A DNA stretch of 25,460 nt from Bacillota bacterium. GTDB taxonomy: Bacteria; Bacillota; Bacilli; Paenibacillales; NBRC-103111. The stretch is from the NCBI GenBank assembly GCA_023393235.1, contig JAEWMH010000179.1, positions 1 through 25,460 of the forward strand. Reading direction: 5' to 3'. The translations under genes and the position numbers were made by a program. This document shows positions 16,901 to 22,757 of this stretch, piece after piece; within the stretch, counting starts at the first letter, position 1; every line of letters begins with the position of its first letter. The notes beneath the pieces are model-generated. The model saw nothing but the letters and a program-made list of their open reading frames with translations. It was not told where the DNA came from and made no database searches.

Positions 16901-17094
16901 CGGTCGATGGTCATATCGTACCAGGTATAAACAGCTCCGGGAGCCAGTTCCATCTTGCGCATATCTACAACCTGACCGAAGTTCGCACCCGGCAGCGGAT
17001 CAGCGTACCCCCGTGCCTGAGGCAGCAGTCCCGTTGCCAGCAAAATAACTGCCAGCCAGAGTCTGATGCTTTGTACTGCATTTCGCTTTCGCAT
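10981..17094 (-). CDS. Giant S-layer-anchored phosphodiester glycosidase and phosphoesterase
   Basis: 2037 residues, secreted (signal peptide 1-31). The NAGPA-type phosphodiester glycosidase domain lies at about 85-397, with AAINGDFYD (115-123), HPRTAIG (308-314) and NLDGGGSS (356-363). Ig-like segments (405-572), a galactose-binding-like module (575-740), an Ig-like domain (745-850), a cohesin-like domain (853-980) and another beta domain follow. A purple-acid-phosphatase-type FN3 domain (1072-1180) leads into a calcineurin-like phosphoesterase (1184-1440) with D1192, D1226, GNHE (1258-1261), H1333 and GHDH (1365-1368). Two near-identical Big_2 repeats (1456-1537, 1546-1627), an Asp/Pro linker, an unknown domain and three SLH motifs (1850-2035) end it. 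NAGPA enzymes remove a sugar from a sugar-phosphodiester; the second domain should hydrolyse phosphoesters. Start: GGAGGG ten bases before ATG 17094. All metal ligands appear present. Confidence 0.9.
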   Translation of the reverse strand: MRKRNAVQSIRLWLAVILLATGLLPQARGYADPLPGANFGQVVDMRKMELAPGAVYTWYDMTIDRGKEQMHMVEFDPKNTNLELKAGTKSGKMYGMQGVTAMANYADKPGNRVIAAINGDFYDLTGHATGVPNGLFMDEGRILTSPTNTFAFGLTRNGVSVYGTPVLTKTLTINGAAIPLTHINRYRQDNQLALYTTDYSTSTKTTALGDEVILDIVEGEIKSGQTMKLKVHALRPSQGDTPLEQGTVVLSASGTARQALSGLQVGDEVSVSLAFQAPWDEVQVAIGGQGPLIKDGVVQTNVGPEGVHPRTAIGTKADGSIVLFEIDGRAPGFSEGVETVELARILHDLGVVQAMNLDGGGSSTFVAKLPGETSRKMLNHGSDGGERQTGNGLLLVNKAAEGPAAKLVVQPGMERILSGSAFQFQAAAVDAGGHPAANSDTLVWQADPAVGSIAADGLFTAGSSPAEGKVQVQAGALQGIGEVEIVQTLTELKFPDQSRTFTTGKTVRLSVTALRNGQTVQANNENLEWRVEGPIGTITQDGTFHSADENNQSGKIYVRYGNVETSMDVQVGLPPVVLEDFENGLGGYKAAGAAFNTVNIGEETNPDFVRTGSSSLKLSYDFIGKTGTSGAYLQATSEAAWLPVAGYPEKIGMWVYGDGEGHWLRAQMRDGDKKAFAVDFTDQTNGVIWRGWKYIAASVPKGKTLPLSLDMPVRYMETNNAKKTAGVLYIDQIRAVYGPLSEDQTPPVIKKLYPEPDAIVRTGIPEIRAYAEDAGYDPVAHPGTTSIDPDKIRMYVDGVQVHHGLYPPEGRISFTPDIPLDDGLHQVKLAVRDLSGNQTIQEWGFVVDTGLAKLKHTAPSQVYAGHAYTVDVTADKVGQLAGGQLTLRFDTAQVSGLSVIKGGKLDAAQLEQHIDETTGTVQVVLQNLEQSTGLADSDVLAQIQYRVKGDASGTNRIDFVSSTLHMNNSSEPKNYVGGPVRSEIKHELRLAWDEQYAEGMATTFTITDENGAPVEGAGLLANGAEVGGNTLRTDVLGELKTNALTGAISTYSLQAVRGEQFSPVETFKVSPLAGTPAPYNITMAMGADGAVSRGFNWHTHPDTEGTVVEVAKASGFTDFNQPEVLKFQGNSYVFNTLDIGTIRVHKAAADQLEPGTEYVYRVGDGREHYSPQGSFTTAPLTGDRTEFLVFGDSQAGDEAGFKIWGNTVKTALEDRPDAEFLVHVGDMVDNGFKEKEWNWWFEKAQQELMKLPAVTVVGNHEVTGTKGNGDFLAHFNHPQNGAESQKGSNYSFDYKNIHIAVLNSEYVKDSGQEEWLRDDLKQTDKAWKMVFFHRGPYGSIYDTESVRNAWAPVFDEAGVDLVMNGHDHIYLRTYPMKGGQPASGGNGITYIIPGATGPKFYDLTPRPWQMVVDDDNTQMYSAVQVDGDTLKVVTKTTSGRVVDTFELVKKDELDKLASIEVTGSKVLEAGNEGQAVTEAVYTSGKRQVLTQGVVYSSSKPDVATIDRAGLIRAVAVGETVISATYQDKSDYYTLIVWEETPPLPELKGITLDGLTALKVGAIDNTVTKAVYSDGGTRVLTEGVVYTSSRPDVATIDQAGVIRAVAAGKTVISATYQDKFATYNLTVWASDEGTGPDPDPGSSDPDPIPAVPVPQPVNKPEVTEITEDMLKDGSGAQQVVIQLEGDLKEILLPVHTAELLGEKNLLLQGENVSLSIPSSILQAVASQVSDAEQIGAAIRIQAVGVEETEAAALRKAAGDKAGATLKAAGGTLEFSLALTTKNGVVYALKQFTEPLTLVLPVDPAADKELTGLYYVGTDNSLEYIKGRIKNGQLEAKLNHFSTYAVLEYNKTFTDVPAGHWASGTIRTLAAKQLVEGVDGARYAPEQSVTRAEFTALLVRLLGLGEVHIGGTAASFTDVKADDWYAKEVALAAGTGIVEGVEDSTFAPHARITRQEMAAMLIRAYEYKAGRNALAGTNTAQFRDMAGAPDWAQAAVEAAASLGLLAGRAEGKFAPEETGTRAEAAQLMRNLYEILAAEQ
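12241..12567. repeat. 270-bp tandem duplication inside the giant gene
   Basis: The segment starting at 12241 recurs at 12511 with few changes over its first about 57 bases (for example CTTGTCCTGATACGTTGCTG in both). Together they encode the two Big_2-like domains, 90 residues apart. The nearly silent difference suggests recent duplication or gene conversion. Confidence 0.75.
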
Positions 17095-17149
17095 GAAATG
17101 AATTCCCTCCTCATCCTGTTAACAGCCTGTCCCGGTTAAATAAGCGGAC

Positions 17150-17178
17150 TGTATACAAGTATGGAAGGGTTTTGTTAA
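17150..17178 (-). promoter_or_regulatory. Candidate promoter of the giant SLH gene
   Basis: On the minus strand TTAACA (17178-17173) and TATACA (17155-17150) are 17 bp apart, about 55 bp before the start codon. The rest of the 340-bp divergent gap (17095-17434) is AT-rich with no gene. Confidence 0.5.
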
Positions 17179-17331
17179 CTAACGAACCGTTTTATTTAAA
17201 TAAATTATTAATAAAAGGTGTAATTTCCCATATATTCATCTAGTTGTATACCAAAAACTATTATGGGCAAATAACCCAATCAAACCTTTCCTACAAAGCT
17301 CCGCCGGGATCGAACTCCACTTTACTTTAGG

Positions 17332-17360
17332 TTAGTATCTATCAAAAATGTGCATACTTA
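17332..17360. promoter_or_regulatory. Inverted repeat upstream of the old yellow enzyme gene
   Basis: TTAGTAT (17332-17338) and ATACTTA (17354-17360) pair at 6 of 7 positions across 15 bp. It lies just upstream of a TATAAT -10 candidate at 17381-17386. It could be an operator for a redox or electrophile-responsive regulator such as an HxlR/YodB type, which often controls such enzymes; no such regulator is in the window. Confidence 0.35.
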
Positions 17361-17434
17361 CATTAGACAAGATATATTACTATAATAAAGGTTGAGCCAC
17401 GCCCAGCTTGTTATTTATGAAGGAGGAAATAAAC

Positions 17435-18457
17435 ATGAACCAATTGTTCAGCACATACAGCTTGAAAAGCCTCGAGTTAAAAAACCGGATCGTGATGCCT
17501 CCCATGTGTCAATTTTCTGCAGCGGGCAAGGATGGAGCGGCAACGGACTGGCATTTTGTGCACTATGTGAGCAGAGCTATCGGCGGAGCGGGTCTGATCA
17601 TCATCGAAATGACCAATGTAGAGCCGGATGGACGGATCACGGATTATGATCTAGGATTATGGTCGGATGAGCAAATTCCTGCCCTGAAGCGGATTGTGGA
17701 TGCCTGCCATACCTACGGCGCGAAGGTCGCCATCCAGATCGCCCATGCGGGACGGAAGGCTGTAGACGCAGCTGTACCCGTAGCCCCTTCTGAAATCCCC
17801 TATGACGAAAAATCCAAAACACCCCGGGCTTTGTCCACGGCTGAGGTTCAAGAGATGGTGGAAAAGTTCCGGCAGGCGGTACGGCGCGCTGTGAAAGCCG
17901 GATTCGATGCCATCGAGCTTCATGGCGCCCACGGATATTTGATCCACCAGTTTCTATCCCCCATCACCAATAAAAGAGAAGATGAGTACGGCCAGGACCG
18001 CACCCGATTCGGCAGGGAAATTATTGAAGCAGCGAAAGCGGAAATGCCCAACGGTATGCCTTTAATCATGCGGATTTCTGCCCGGGAATATATGGAGGGC
18101 GGATACGGGTTACAGGAAAGCATTGTTTTCTCTAAAGCATTCAAAGAAGCAGGCGTGGACATCCTTCACATCTCCACAGGCGGGGAAGGCCCACTTGGTG
18201 TGTTTGAAAAGCCGGGCTCCCACGCGGCGTACCAGGTTTCTTTTGCCAGAGAAATCAAAAAAGCAGTGGAGGTTCCGGTAATCGCGGTTGGAAGGCTGGA
18301 TGATCCTATTCTGGCAAATGCCGTAATCGGCAATGAAGAAGCGGATCTGGTGGCTGTAGGCCGGGGTATGCTGAGGAATCCCCACTGGGCACTGGAAGCG
18401 GCAACCGTGCTGAAGCAGCCCGTTAATCCTCCGAGACAATACACTTCAGGGTTTTAA
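17435..18457 (+). CDS. namA: Old yellow enzyme family NADPH dehydrogenase (YqjM/NamA-like)
   Basis: This 340-residue flavoprotein resembles Bacillus YqjM (NamA), an FMN enzyme that reduces activated C=C bonds of enals, enones and quinones with NADPH. The N-terminus LKNRIVMPPMCQFS carries the family cysteine at residue 25. HYVSRAIGGAGLIIIE, GRITDYDLGLWSDEQI, IQIAHAGRK and HGAHGYLIHQFLSP follow, with the substrate-binding His pair at 163 and 166 and Tyr168. VGRGMLRNP near the C-terminus binds FMN phosphate. YqjM's Tyr28 is Phe here, and its C-terminal QYERGW, with the arginine finger that reaches into the neighbouring subunit, is QYTSGF. Substrate range may therefore differ. The start at 17435 follows AAGGAGGAAAT. 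It ends at a terminator shared with the glycosyltransferase. The exact gene symbol is tentative. Confidence 0.9.
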   Translation: MNQLFSTYSLKSLELKNRIVMPPMCQFSAAGKDGAATDWHFVHYVSRAIGGAGLIIIEMTNVEPDGRITDYDLGLWSDEQIPALKRIVDACHTYGAKVAIQIAHAGRKAVDAAVPVAPSEIPYDEKSKTPRALSTAEVQEMVEKFRQAVRRAVKAGFDAIELHGAHGYLIHQFLSPITNKREDEYGQDRTRFGREIIEAAKAEMPNGMPLIMRISAREYMEGGYGLQESIVFSKAFKEAGVDILHISTGGEGPLGVFEKPGSHAAYQVSFAREIKKAVEVPVIAVGRLDDPILANAVIGNEEADLVAVGRGMLRNPHWALEAATVLKQPVNPPRQYTSGF

Positions 18458-18467
18458 AATAGCCAAA

Positions 18468-18508
18468 AAAGCGGCAGCTCCGGACGGAAAGTCCCAGGCT
18501 GCCGCTTT
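18468..18508. terminator. Bidirectional intrinsic terminator
   Basis: An 11-bp perfect stem (AAAGCGGCAGC at 18468-18478, GCTGCCGCTTT at 18498-18508) with an A-run on one side and T-run on the other separates the convergent flavoprotein and glycosyltransferase genes. Confidence 0.85.
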
Positions 18509-18510
18509 CA

Positions 18511-19812
18511 TTAGGAGCCTCCACCGGCGAGGGCGCAAATAAGAGGCCCCAACTGGTTCCGCCAGATCGACTCCGGACTGTAGCGCTGGCGCACCAGAGT
18601 TTTTGCATGCAGCACCGGGTTCTGCTTCATTCGTTCCACAATATGACCGGCATGCTCCTTCAGATAGTCCGTTTCGGACGGATGATAGCTCTCCCTCGTA
18701 TCATACCCCATATTACGGGCATTCCAGCGCATAAAATAAGCCCCAAGCCGATTGCCCAGCTCCTCCAACGCGGGAACCGCCTGATTCAGAACAAGAAAAT
18801 TCCCGCCGCTGGCTGCCTCCAGCACAATTAAGCCGAAGGATTCCGAAAAGGATGAACAAATAAACAGATTGCTGAGCCGGAATAACTCCAACACTCCCCT
18901 ATGGGGGAAGCCGTCGCTCCACCCTAAGTCGGAGGTGAATACGATGTCCCCTTCAGGCAAACCCTGCTCCCGCCCCTTCTCCCGAATAATGGCTTTGTAC
19001 CGGTCGGAGTTTGTATCCAACGCCGGGAAGTCACAGCAGATCAAGCGGACGGACCAGCCGGATACCGTGCGGACGGCGCCTGCAAGAGCCGCAGCTTTCT
19101 CGAATTGCTTGCCTGACGAGAGACGCCCCGGGTAAATGATCAGAATATCCGGCGAAAGCAGATCTATTTTCCCCGCCAGTAATTTCACGTCCCCGCTTGC
19201 TTCCGCCAACAGATCGAAGCTGTTGCTGATATGCCGGCAGTTTTCGGTCCCGGTATTGTATTGGTGGGACAACGCCTCCAGACCAGCCTCCGTTGGATAG
19301 ATGAACGTTGTATTGGGCATTGGGGTGAATCTGGCGGAAAAGGGCCAATGTGTCTCCAGCGGACGGTTCACCGGCAGGGAATGGGTGAAGGCCAGGAATT
19401 TCACATGAGGCAAAAAAGGCTGGGCTTTCCGGATAGCCACATTGTGCACCAAGTGCCAGCCTTGGTAGTGGATATCATGCAGGATGCAAACATCCACATC
19501 CTCTAAATGACGGATGTAGTCCCCCGCAATGGTATCCGCCTCAGCAAAAAAAGTGTCATGTACAGTTCCTGCGGCAATGGAATAATCCCGCCAATGGATT
19601 TGCTCTCCTTCAAACCGGTTGACCACTTTCACCCATTGAATGCGCTCATCCCGATAAATCCCGTAACGGTCCTCCTCCGGACAATCCTGGCTGACCAGGA
19701 GCTTCACTTCCATCCCGGCCCGAAGCAGCATGCCCAGCTGTTCCTCCACAACATTCACTAATGAATAGGTCTTGGATAAACCATTGAACATGGTTAAAAG
19801 GGCTACTTTCAC
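18511..19812 (-). CDS. GT4-type glycosyltransferase
   Basis: This retaining GT-B enzyme of 433 residues has an N-terminal half that starts VKVALLTMFNGLSKTYSLVNVVEEQLGMLLRAG and a C-terminal nucleotide-sugar half. The latter shows IIYPGRLSSGKQFEKAAAL (about 225-242) and the GT4 E-x7-E motif ESFGLIVLE (E324, E332). I chose the GTG at 19812 because the fold begins there and AAGGA lies ten bases upstream. An upstream ATG at 19917 or 19974 would add residues with no family match and no binding site, and the longest form would overlap the divergent gene. It is divergent from the Thr-rich protein, its only close partner, so glycosylation of that protein is a reasonable inference. Donor and acceptor are unknown. 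Confidence 0.8.
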   Translation of the reverse strand: MKVALLTMFNGLSKTYSLVNVVEEQLGMLLRAGMEVKLLVSQDCPEEDRYGIYRDERIQWVKVVNRFEGEQIHWRDYSIAAGTVHDTFFAEADTIAGDYIRHLEDVDVCILHDIHYQGWHLVHNVAIRKAQPFLPHVKFLAFTHSLPVNRPLETHWPFSARFTPMPNTTFIYPTEAGLEALSHQYNTGTENCRHISNSFDLLAEASGDVKLLAGKIDLLSPDILIIYPGRLSSGKQFEKAAALAGAVRTVSGWSVRLICCDFPALDTNSDRYKAIIREKGREQGLPEGDIVFTSDLGWSDGFPHRGVLELFRLSNLFICSSFSESFGLIVLEAASGGNFLVLNQAVPALEELGNRLGAYFMRWNARNMGYDTRESYHPSETDYLKEHAGHIVERMKQNPVLHAKTLVRQRYSPESIWRNQLGPLICALAGGGS

Positions 19813-19946
19813 AGGCTCCCCATCCTTACGTGTAATCTCATGCAGAGGCTTTATTTTATATGCGGAGCCGAGCCTTGAAATACATATTTTCTCACGTGAC
19901 CCTATATGATGTAGCATTGATCTTCGAATGATTGGGAGGATGCTGA

Positions 19947-22523
19947 ATGGCGTGTGGAAATTTGGGCATTGCAAATGATTTTAATTTGTTTATTTTTAAT
20001 GATCATACACAATCATCCGTGGACTCGGAAGGGCGCGTAGCAGTAGGCGGAACAGCAACCTATGCGAACTATGGGGTGGGTGATACCCTGCCTGTATCCA
20101 CAACCAGACCGGATCTGATTATCCAGGGTAACGTGAATATAACCGGAGGCACAAACTTCGCCGGGAATACAGTGATTTACCCGGACAGCACGATCATCGC
20201 TTACACCATGACCAACAATAACCGCGTTCCGGACCAGCCGCTCCGGGGAACCCCCATCGATTTCGAGGCAGCTGAGCGCAGTCTGACCGAAACTGCCATC
20301 AATCTGGCCGCAATCAGCTCCAATGGGACGGTAGCAAACAATTTCGGGCAAATTGTTTTGACGGGGGTTGCGCCGGATCTGAATGTGTTCACCATTAACG
20401 GGAACAATGTGGACGGCGAAGGCTTGACCCTTGATAATGCCAACGGGATTAACATTATTGCTCCCGCCGGGTCAACGATACTTATTAATGTGGGCGGCAA
20501 CAATATCGGCTTTGGAAGCTACGCCATTTTTCGCAACGGCATCACTGCCACCAGAGCGGATGCTACCCTCATTCTCTGGAACTTCTTCCAGGCCTCTAGG
20601 GCCTTTAATCAAAATATAAATATTTCAGGCTCGGTTCTCGCGCCTAATGCAGATTGGTCGGCCATCGGGTTCGGGAATATCGACGGCACCTTGGTCGCCA
20701 ATTCCCTGACGAATGTTACAGGGACACTTGAGGCCCATAATGTTCCGTTCACCGGATGTTTACCTGATTTTATTGCGGATGAGACCACTACTACTACAAG
20801 CACAACTACAACGACGACTACAACGACGACTACGACAACTACGACGACTCCTGTACCGGATACGACTACTACTACCACCAGCACTACAACCCCGGTCCCC
20901 ACTACCACAACGACTACTCCGGTACCCACTACGACGACAACCACTACCAGCACAACTACTACTCCCGTTCCTCCCACCACAACCACTACCGCAGTTCCTA
21001 CGACCACAACCACCAGCACAACAACACCTGTACCGGCAACAACTACAAGCACCACAACAACAACCGTCTCTCCAGGTTTACCGGCCCCCCAGATTACAGC
21101 GGTCAAAACGGCTAATATCACTCAGGCCAACTTGGGGGATGTTATTACTTTTACCATTACCATCACCAATACAGGCAACGCACCTGCAGATATTGTGCTC
21201 AGCGAGCGGCTGCCCCGGGGGATTATCTATCTGCCCAACACGTTACGAGTGGATGGCGGCCCCTACGAGGGCATTGATTTGGGAGAAGATGTACTGCTGG
21301 GAATTATCAACCCGGGCCAAATCATCATCGCCCAGTTTGACGTAATTGTGATCTCCCTGCCTCCCGGAGGACAGATCGTCAATCAGGGCAATATCATTAC
21401 CGTCAGTCCGGGGAGCTTGCCCAGAACCTGCAATTTGGGTGAACGGGTTGTATTCGCCAATGATACCGCTTTGCCCAATTTCGGCCAAGGAGTACCCGTG
21501 CTGCTTGTGTTTAAGCCCGGCATAACCCCCCTTGCTACCTCCGCCTCTCAAGGCCCGATGGTACTGAACAATGGAAGAACCGTGCTGAACCGCCAAATCC
21601 CGATACCCGGGGTTACGCTCCCGCCGCTTCTTGGGTTAACCATTCCGCTTATTCCAGGCGTTCCTTCACCCATCGTATCGCCGGCCAATGTGCGGATTCC
21701 GGTCCCCAACCCCCAGCCCCAGCCGAATTTAGTCGTAGTCCAGCGTATATTCCGAAGACAGGTATTCCTCGGCCAACGGCTCACCTACAGTGTATATATC
21801 ATTAATAACGGCAATGCTCCTTCTGTGGAGACAGTTCTCACGAATATGGCCCCGGAGGGTGTTTCCTTCATTCCCGGCACAGTAAGGGTAAACCGCACCC
21901 TTCTTCTGGATGCCGTTCCCGCAGCAGGCATACCCTTGGGACCCATCCCCATGTTTCAAGGTGTACTGGTCCGCTTTGACGTGATCATCACCGGCGGGGA
22001 CATCTTAACCAATATCAGTACCATCACAGCGAACTTCCGTCTGGCAGACCAGTCCCTTCAACGCAGGGAATTTCTAACTCAGCCCCTTACGGTTTCCGTT
22101 GTTCCGACAGGCACGGAGCAACTGATCAGTATCGAGAAAGCTCCCACTACCACCGTCACCTCTACCGGCTCCACCTATTCCTACAATATTACACTTCGAA
22201 ATATTTCACGGTCAGTCCGGTTGGAGAATGTCATCCTCTATGACCGGCTGGACGAAGCCCTTCAATTTGTGTCCGGCAGCTTGCGGGTTAACGGAACTCC
22301 GCAATTGGACCCCAGGGTCGGCGTTTTTCTTGGGGATTTACTGCCCGGGGACATTCGAAACATCTCCTTCTCTGTCCGGGTCCAATTCCACCCCACCAAC
22401 GATGTCATTCTCAACCGGGCAGCGGCCTTCTTCGAGTTCGCAGCCCGGGGGAGATGCTTCCGCGGAGCAATTATCTCCAGGCTGACAACGGTCCGGGTTC
22501 CCGCGGAGGAGGGGGAGGAGTAA
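19947..22523 (+). CDS. Choice-of-anchor-A protein with Thr-rich linker and DUF11 repeats
   Basis: About 858 residues. Residues 1-270 match the choice-of-anchor A domain (LGIANDFNLFIFNDHTQSSVDSEGRVAVGG, then NINISGSVLAPNADWSAIGFGNIDGTLVANSL). Residues about 279-373 are almost pure Thr broken by TPVP and Ser, an expected site for dense O-glycosylation. Three DUF11-like beta-sandwich domains follow at about 380-485, 590-700 and 725-850, with ITNTGNAPADIVLSERLP, INNGNAPSVETVLTNMAP and LRNISRSVRLENVILYDRL as repeat signatures. There is no signal peptide, TM helix, LPXTG motif or SLH domain. Export is therefore not by Sec; deposition on spores by the mother cell would fit, but is unproven. The ATG has GGGAGGA six bases upstream. 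The glycosyltransferase is divergent from it. Confidence 0.85.
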   Translation: MACGNLGIANDFNLFIFNDHTQSSVDSEGRVAVGGTATYANYGVGDTLPVSTTRPDLIIQGNVNITGGTNFAGNTVIYPDSTIIAYTMTNNNRVPDQPLRGTPIDFEAAERSLTETAINLAAISSNGTVANNFGQIVLTGVAPDLNVFTINGNNVDGEGLTLDNANGINIIAPAGSTILINVGGNNIGFGSYAIFRNGITATRADATLILWNFFQASRAFNQNINISGSVLAPNADWSAIGFGNIDGTLVANSLTNVTGTLEAHNVPFTGCLPDFIADETTTTTSTTTTTTTTTTTTTTTTPVPDTTTTTTSTTTPVPTTTTTTPVPTTTTTTTSTTTTPVPPTTTTTAVPTTTTTSTTTPVPATTTSTTTTTVSPGLPAPQITAVKTANITQANLGDVITFTITITNTGNAPADIVLSERLPRGIIYLPNTLRVDGGPYEGIDLGEDVLLGIINPGQIIIAQFDVIVISLPPGGQIVNQGNIITVSPGSLPRTCNLGERVVFANDTALPNFGQGVPVLLVFKPGITPLATSASQGPMVLNNGRTVLNRQIPIPGVTLPPLLGLTIPLIPGVPSPIVSPANVRIPVPNPQPQPNLVVVQRIFRRQVFLGQRLTYSVYIINNGNAPSVETVLTNMAPEGVSFIPGTVRVNRTLLLDAVPAAGIPLGPIPMFQGVLVRFDVIITGGDILTNISTITANFRLADQSLQRREFLTQPLTVSVVPTGTEQLISIEKAPTTTVTSTGSTYSYNITLRNISRSVRLENVILYDRLDEALQFVSGSLRVNGTPQLDPRVGVFLGDLLPGDIRNISFSVRVQFHPTNDVILNRAAAFFEFAARGRCFRGAIISRLTTVRVPAEEGEE
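20784..21070 (+). repeat. Low-complexity ACN (Thr) codon tract
   Basis: About 95 codons of mixed ACT, ACC, ACA and ACG with AGC and CCN interruptions. Third positions vary, so protein-level selection for Thr rather than simple slippage maintains it. The opposite strand is open and would encode poly-Val, which is an artefact of this tract. Confidence 0.85.
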
Positions 22524-22542
22524 GCAAGAAGGGAATAAAAAA

Positions 22543-22559
22543 AGCCGCTGTATGCGGCT
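22543..22559 (-). terminator. Hairpin with minus-strand T-run
   Basis: AGCCGC (22543-22548) and GCGGCT (22554-22559) pair around TGTAT. On the minus strand seven T follow, so it acts as a terminator in that direction; on the plus strand no T-run follows. The ATG of the tiny downstream peptide frame lies in this hairpin (22552-22554). Confidence 0.55.
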
Positions 22560-22614
22560 CTATCAAAACTTGATGTTCATCTTGGCCTTGCTGAATTACC
22601 TCAAAAAGAAATAG
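22552..22614 (+). CDS. Putative type I toxin peptide (BsrE/Fst-like), short or truncated
   Basis: The 20-residue frame MRLYQNLMFILALLNYLKKK ends at TAG 22612-22614. It has the form of small hydrophobic membrane toxins of Gram-positive type I toxin-antitoxin systems: short polar N-terminus, FILALLNYL helix and Lys tail. Compared with BsrE of B. subtilis, which I recall as about 30 residues with a ..FIIALLTYIEK.. segment, it lacks about seven to eight residues in the middle. No good ribosome binding site precedes the ATG, which is buried in a hairpin only 28 bp after the previous gene. It may be a decayed remnant whose 5' part was lost. The 3' region, with terminators on both strands, keeps the typical antisense layout. 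Confidence 0.45.
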   Translation: MRLYQNLMFILALLNYLKKK

Positions 22615-22643
22615 ACCGCCCTCGCCAAAGGTAGCGGTCTATT
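22610..22643 (-). terminator. Terminator of the antisense RNA
   Basis: AATAGACCGC (22610-22619) and GCGGTCTATT (22634-22643) form a perfect 10-bp stem with a 14-nt loop. The minus strand continues TCTTTTT, which is the T-run. The left arm begins at the toxin stop codon. Confidence 0.7.
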
Positions 22644-22695
22644 CTTAAGACAGTTCACCCGAAGCCGACCGCCTTTCAAGCGGTTGCTGCACACT

Positions 22696-22722
22696 GAGGA
22701 GCTGCTCCAACAGCTCCTCTTT
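22696..22722 (+). terminator. Plus-strand intrinsic terminator
   Basis: GAGGAGCTG (22696-22704) and CAGCTCCTC (22711-22719) pair around a 6-nt loop and are followed by TTTATC. It ends transcripts from the small toxin frame and possibly from the Thr-rich protein gene upstream. Confidence 0.65.
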
Positions 22723-22736
22723 ATCATTCTACCCAC

Positions 22737-22745
22737 AGTATAGCA
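22737..22745 (-). promoter_or_regulatory. Extended -10 promoter of the antisense RNA
   Basis: The minus strand reads TGCTATACT: TATACT at 22742-22737 with the TG extension directly upstream. The -35 region 17 bp further is poor (TAAGTT), as is usual for extended -10 promoters. Confidence 0.5.
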
Positions 22746-22757
22746 TAAACAGTATTC

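Larger units (their letters stand above)
22603..22730 (-). ncRNA. Putative antisense antitoxin RNA
   Basis: An extended -10 promoter at 22745-22737 on the minus strand would start a transcript near 22730. A 10-bp stem (22610-22619 with 22634-22643) followed by TCTTTTT ends it near 22603, giving about 128 nt. It would pair with the 3' untranslated region of the plus-strand toxin message, whose own terminator is at 22696-22722. This convergent, 3'-overlapping layout is that of the BsrE/as-BsrE and TxpA/RatA systems. Confidence 0.5.

Noticed and set aside
19870..19946. Sporulation (sigma E or sigma K) promoter before the Thr-rich protein gene
   Set aside because: A CATANNNT-like -10 is present near 19883, but no matching -35 at the right distance was found, so it is not claimed.
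19813..19974. N-terminal extension of the glycosyltransferase by 54 codons
   Set aside because: The extension has no family similarity or ribosome binding site and would overlap the start of the divergent Thr-rich protein gene by 28 bp.
20609..21121. 170-codon minus-strand frame rich in poly-Val
   Set aside because: It is the reverse complement of the Thr codon tract (ACN read as GTN or NGT) and has no ribosome binding site; the plus-strand protein is clearly real.
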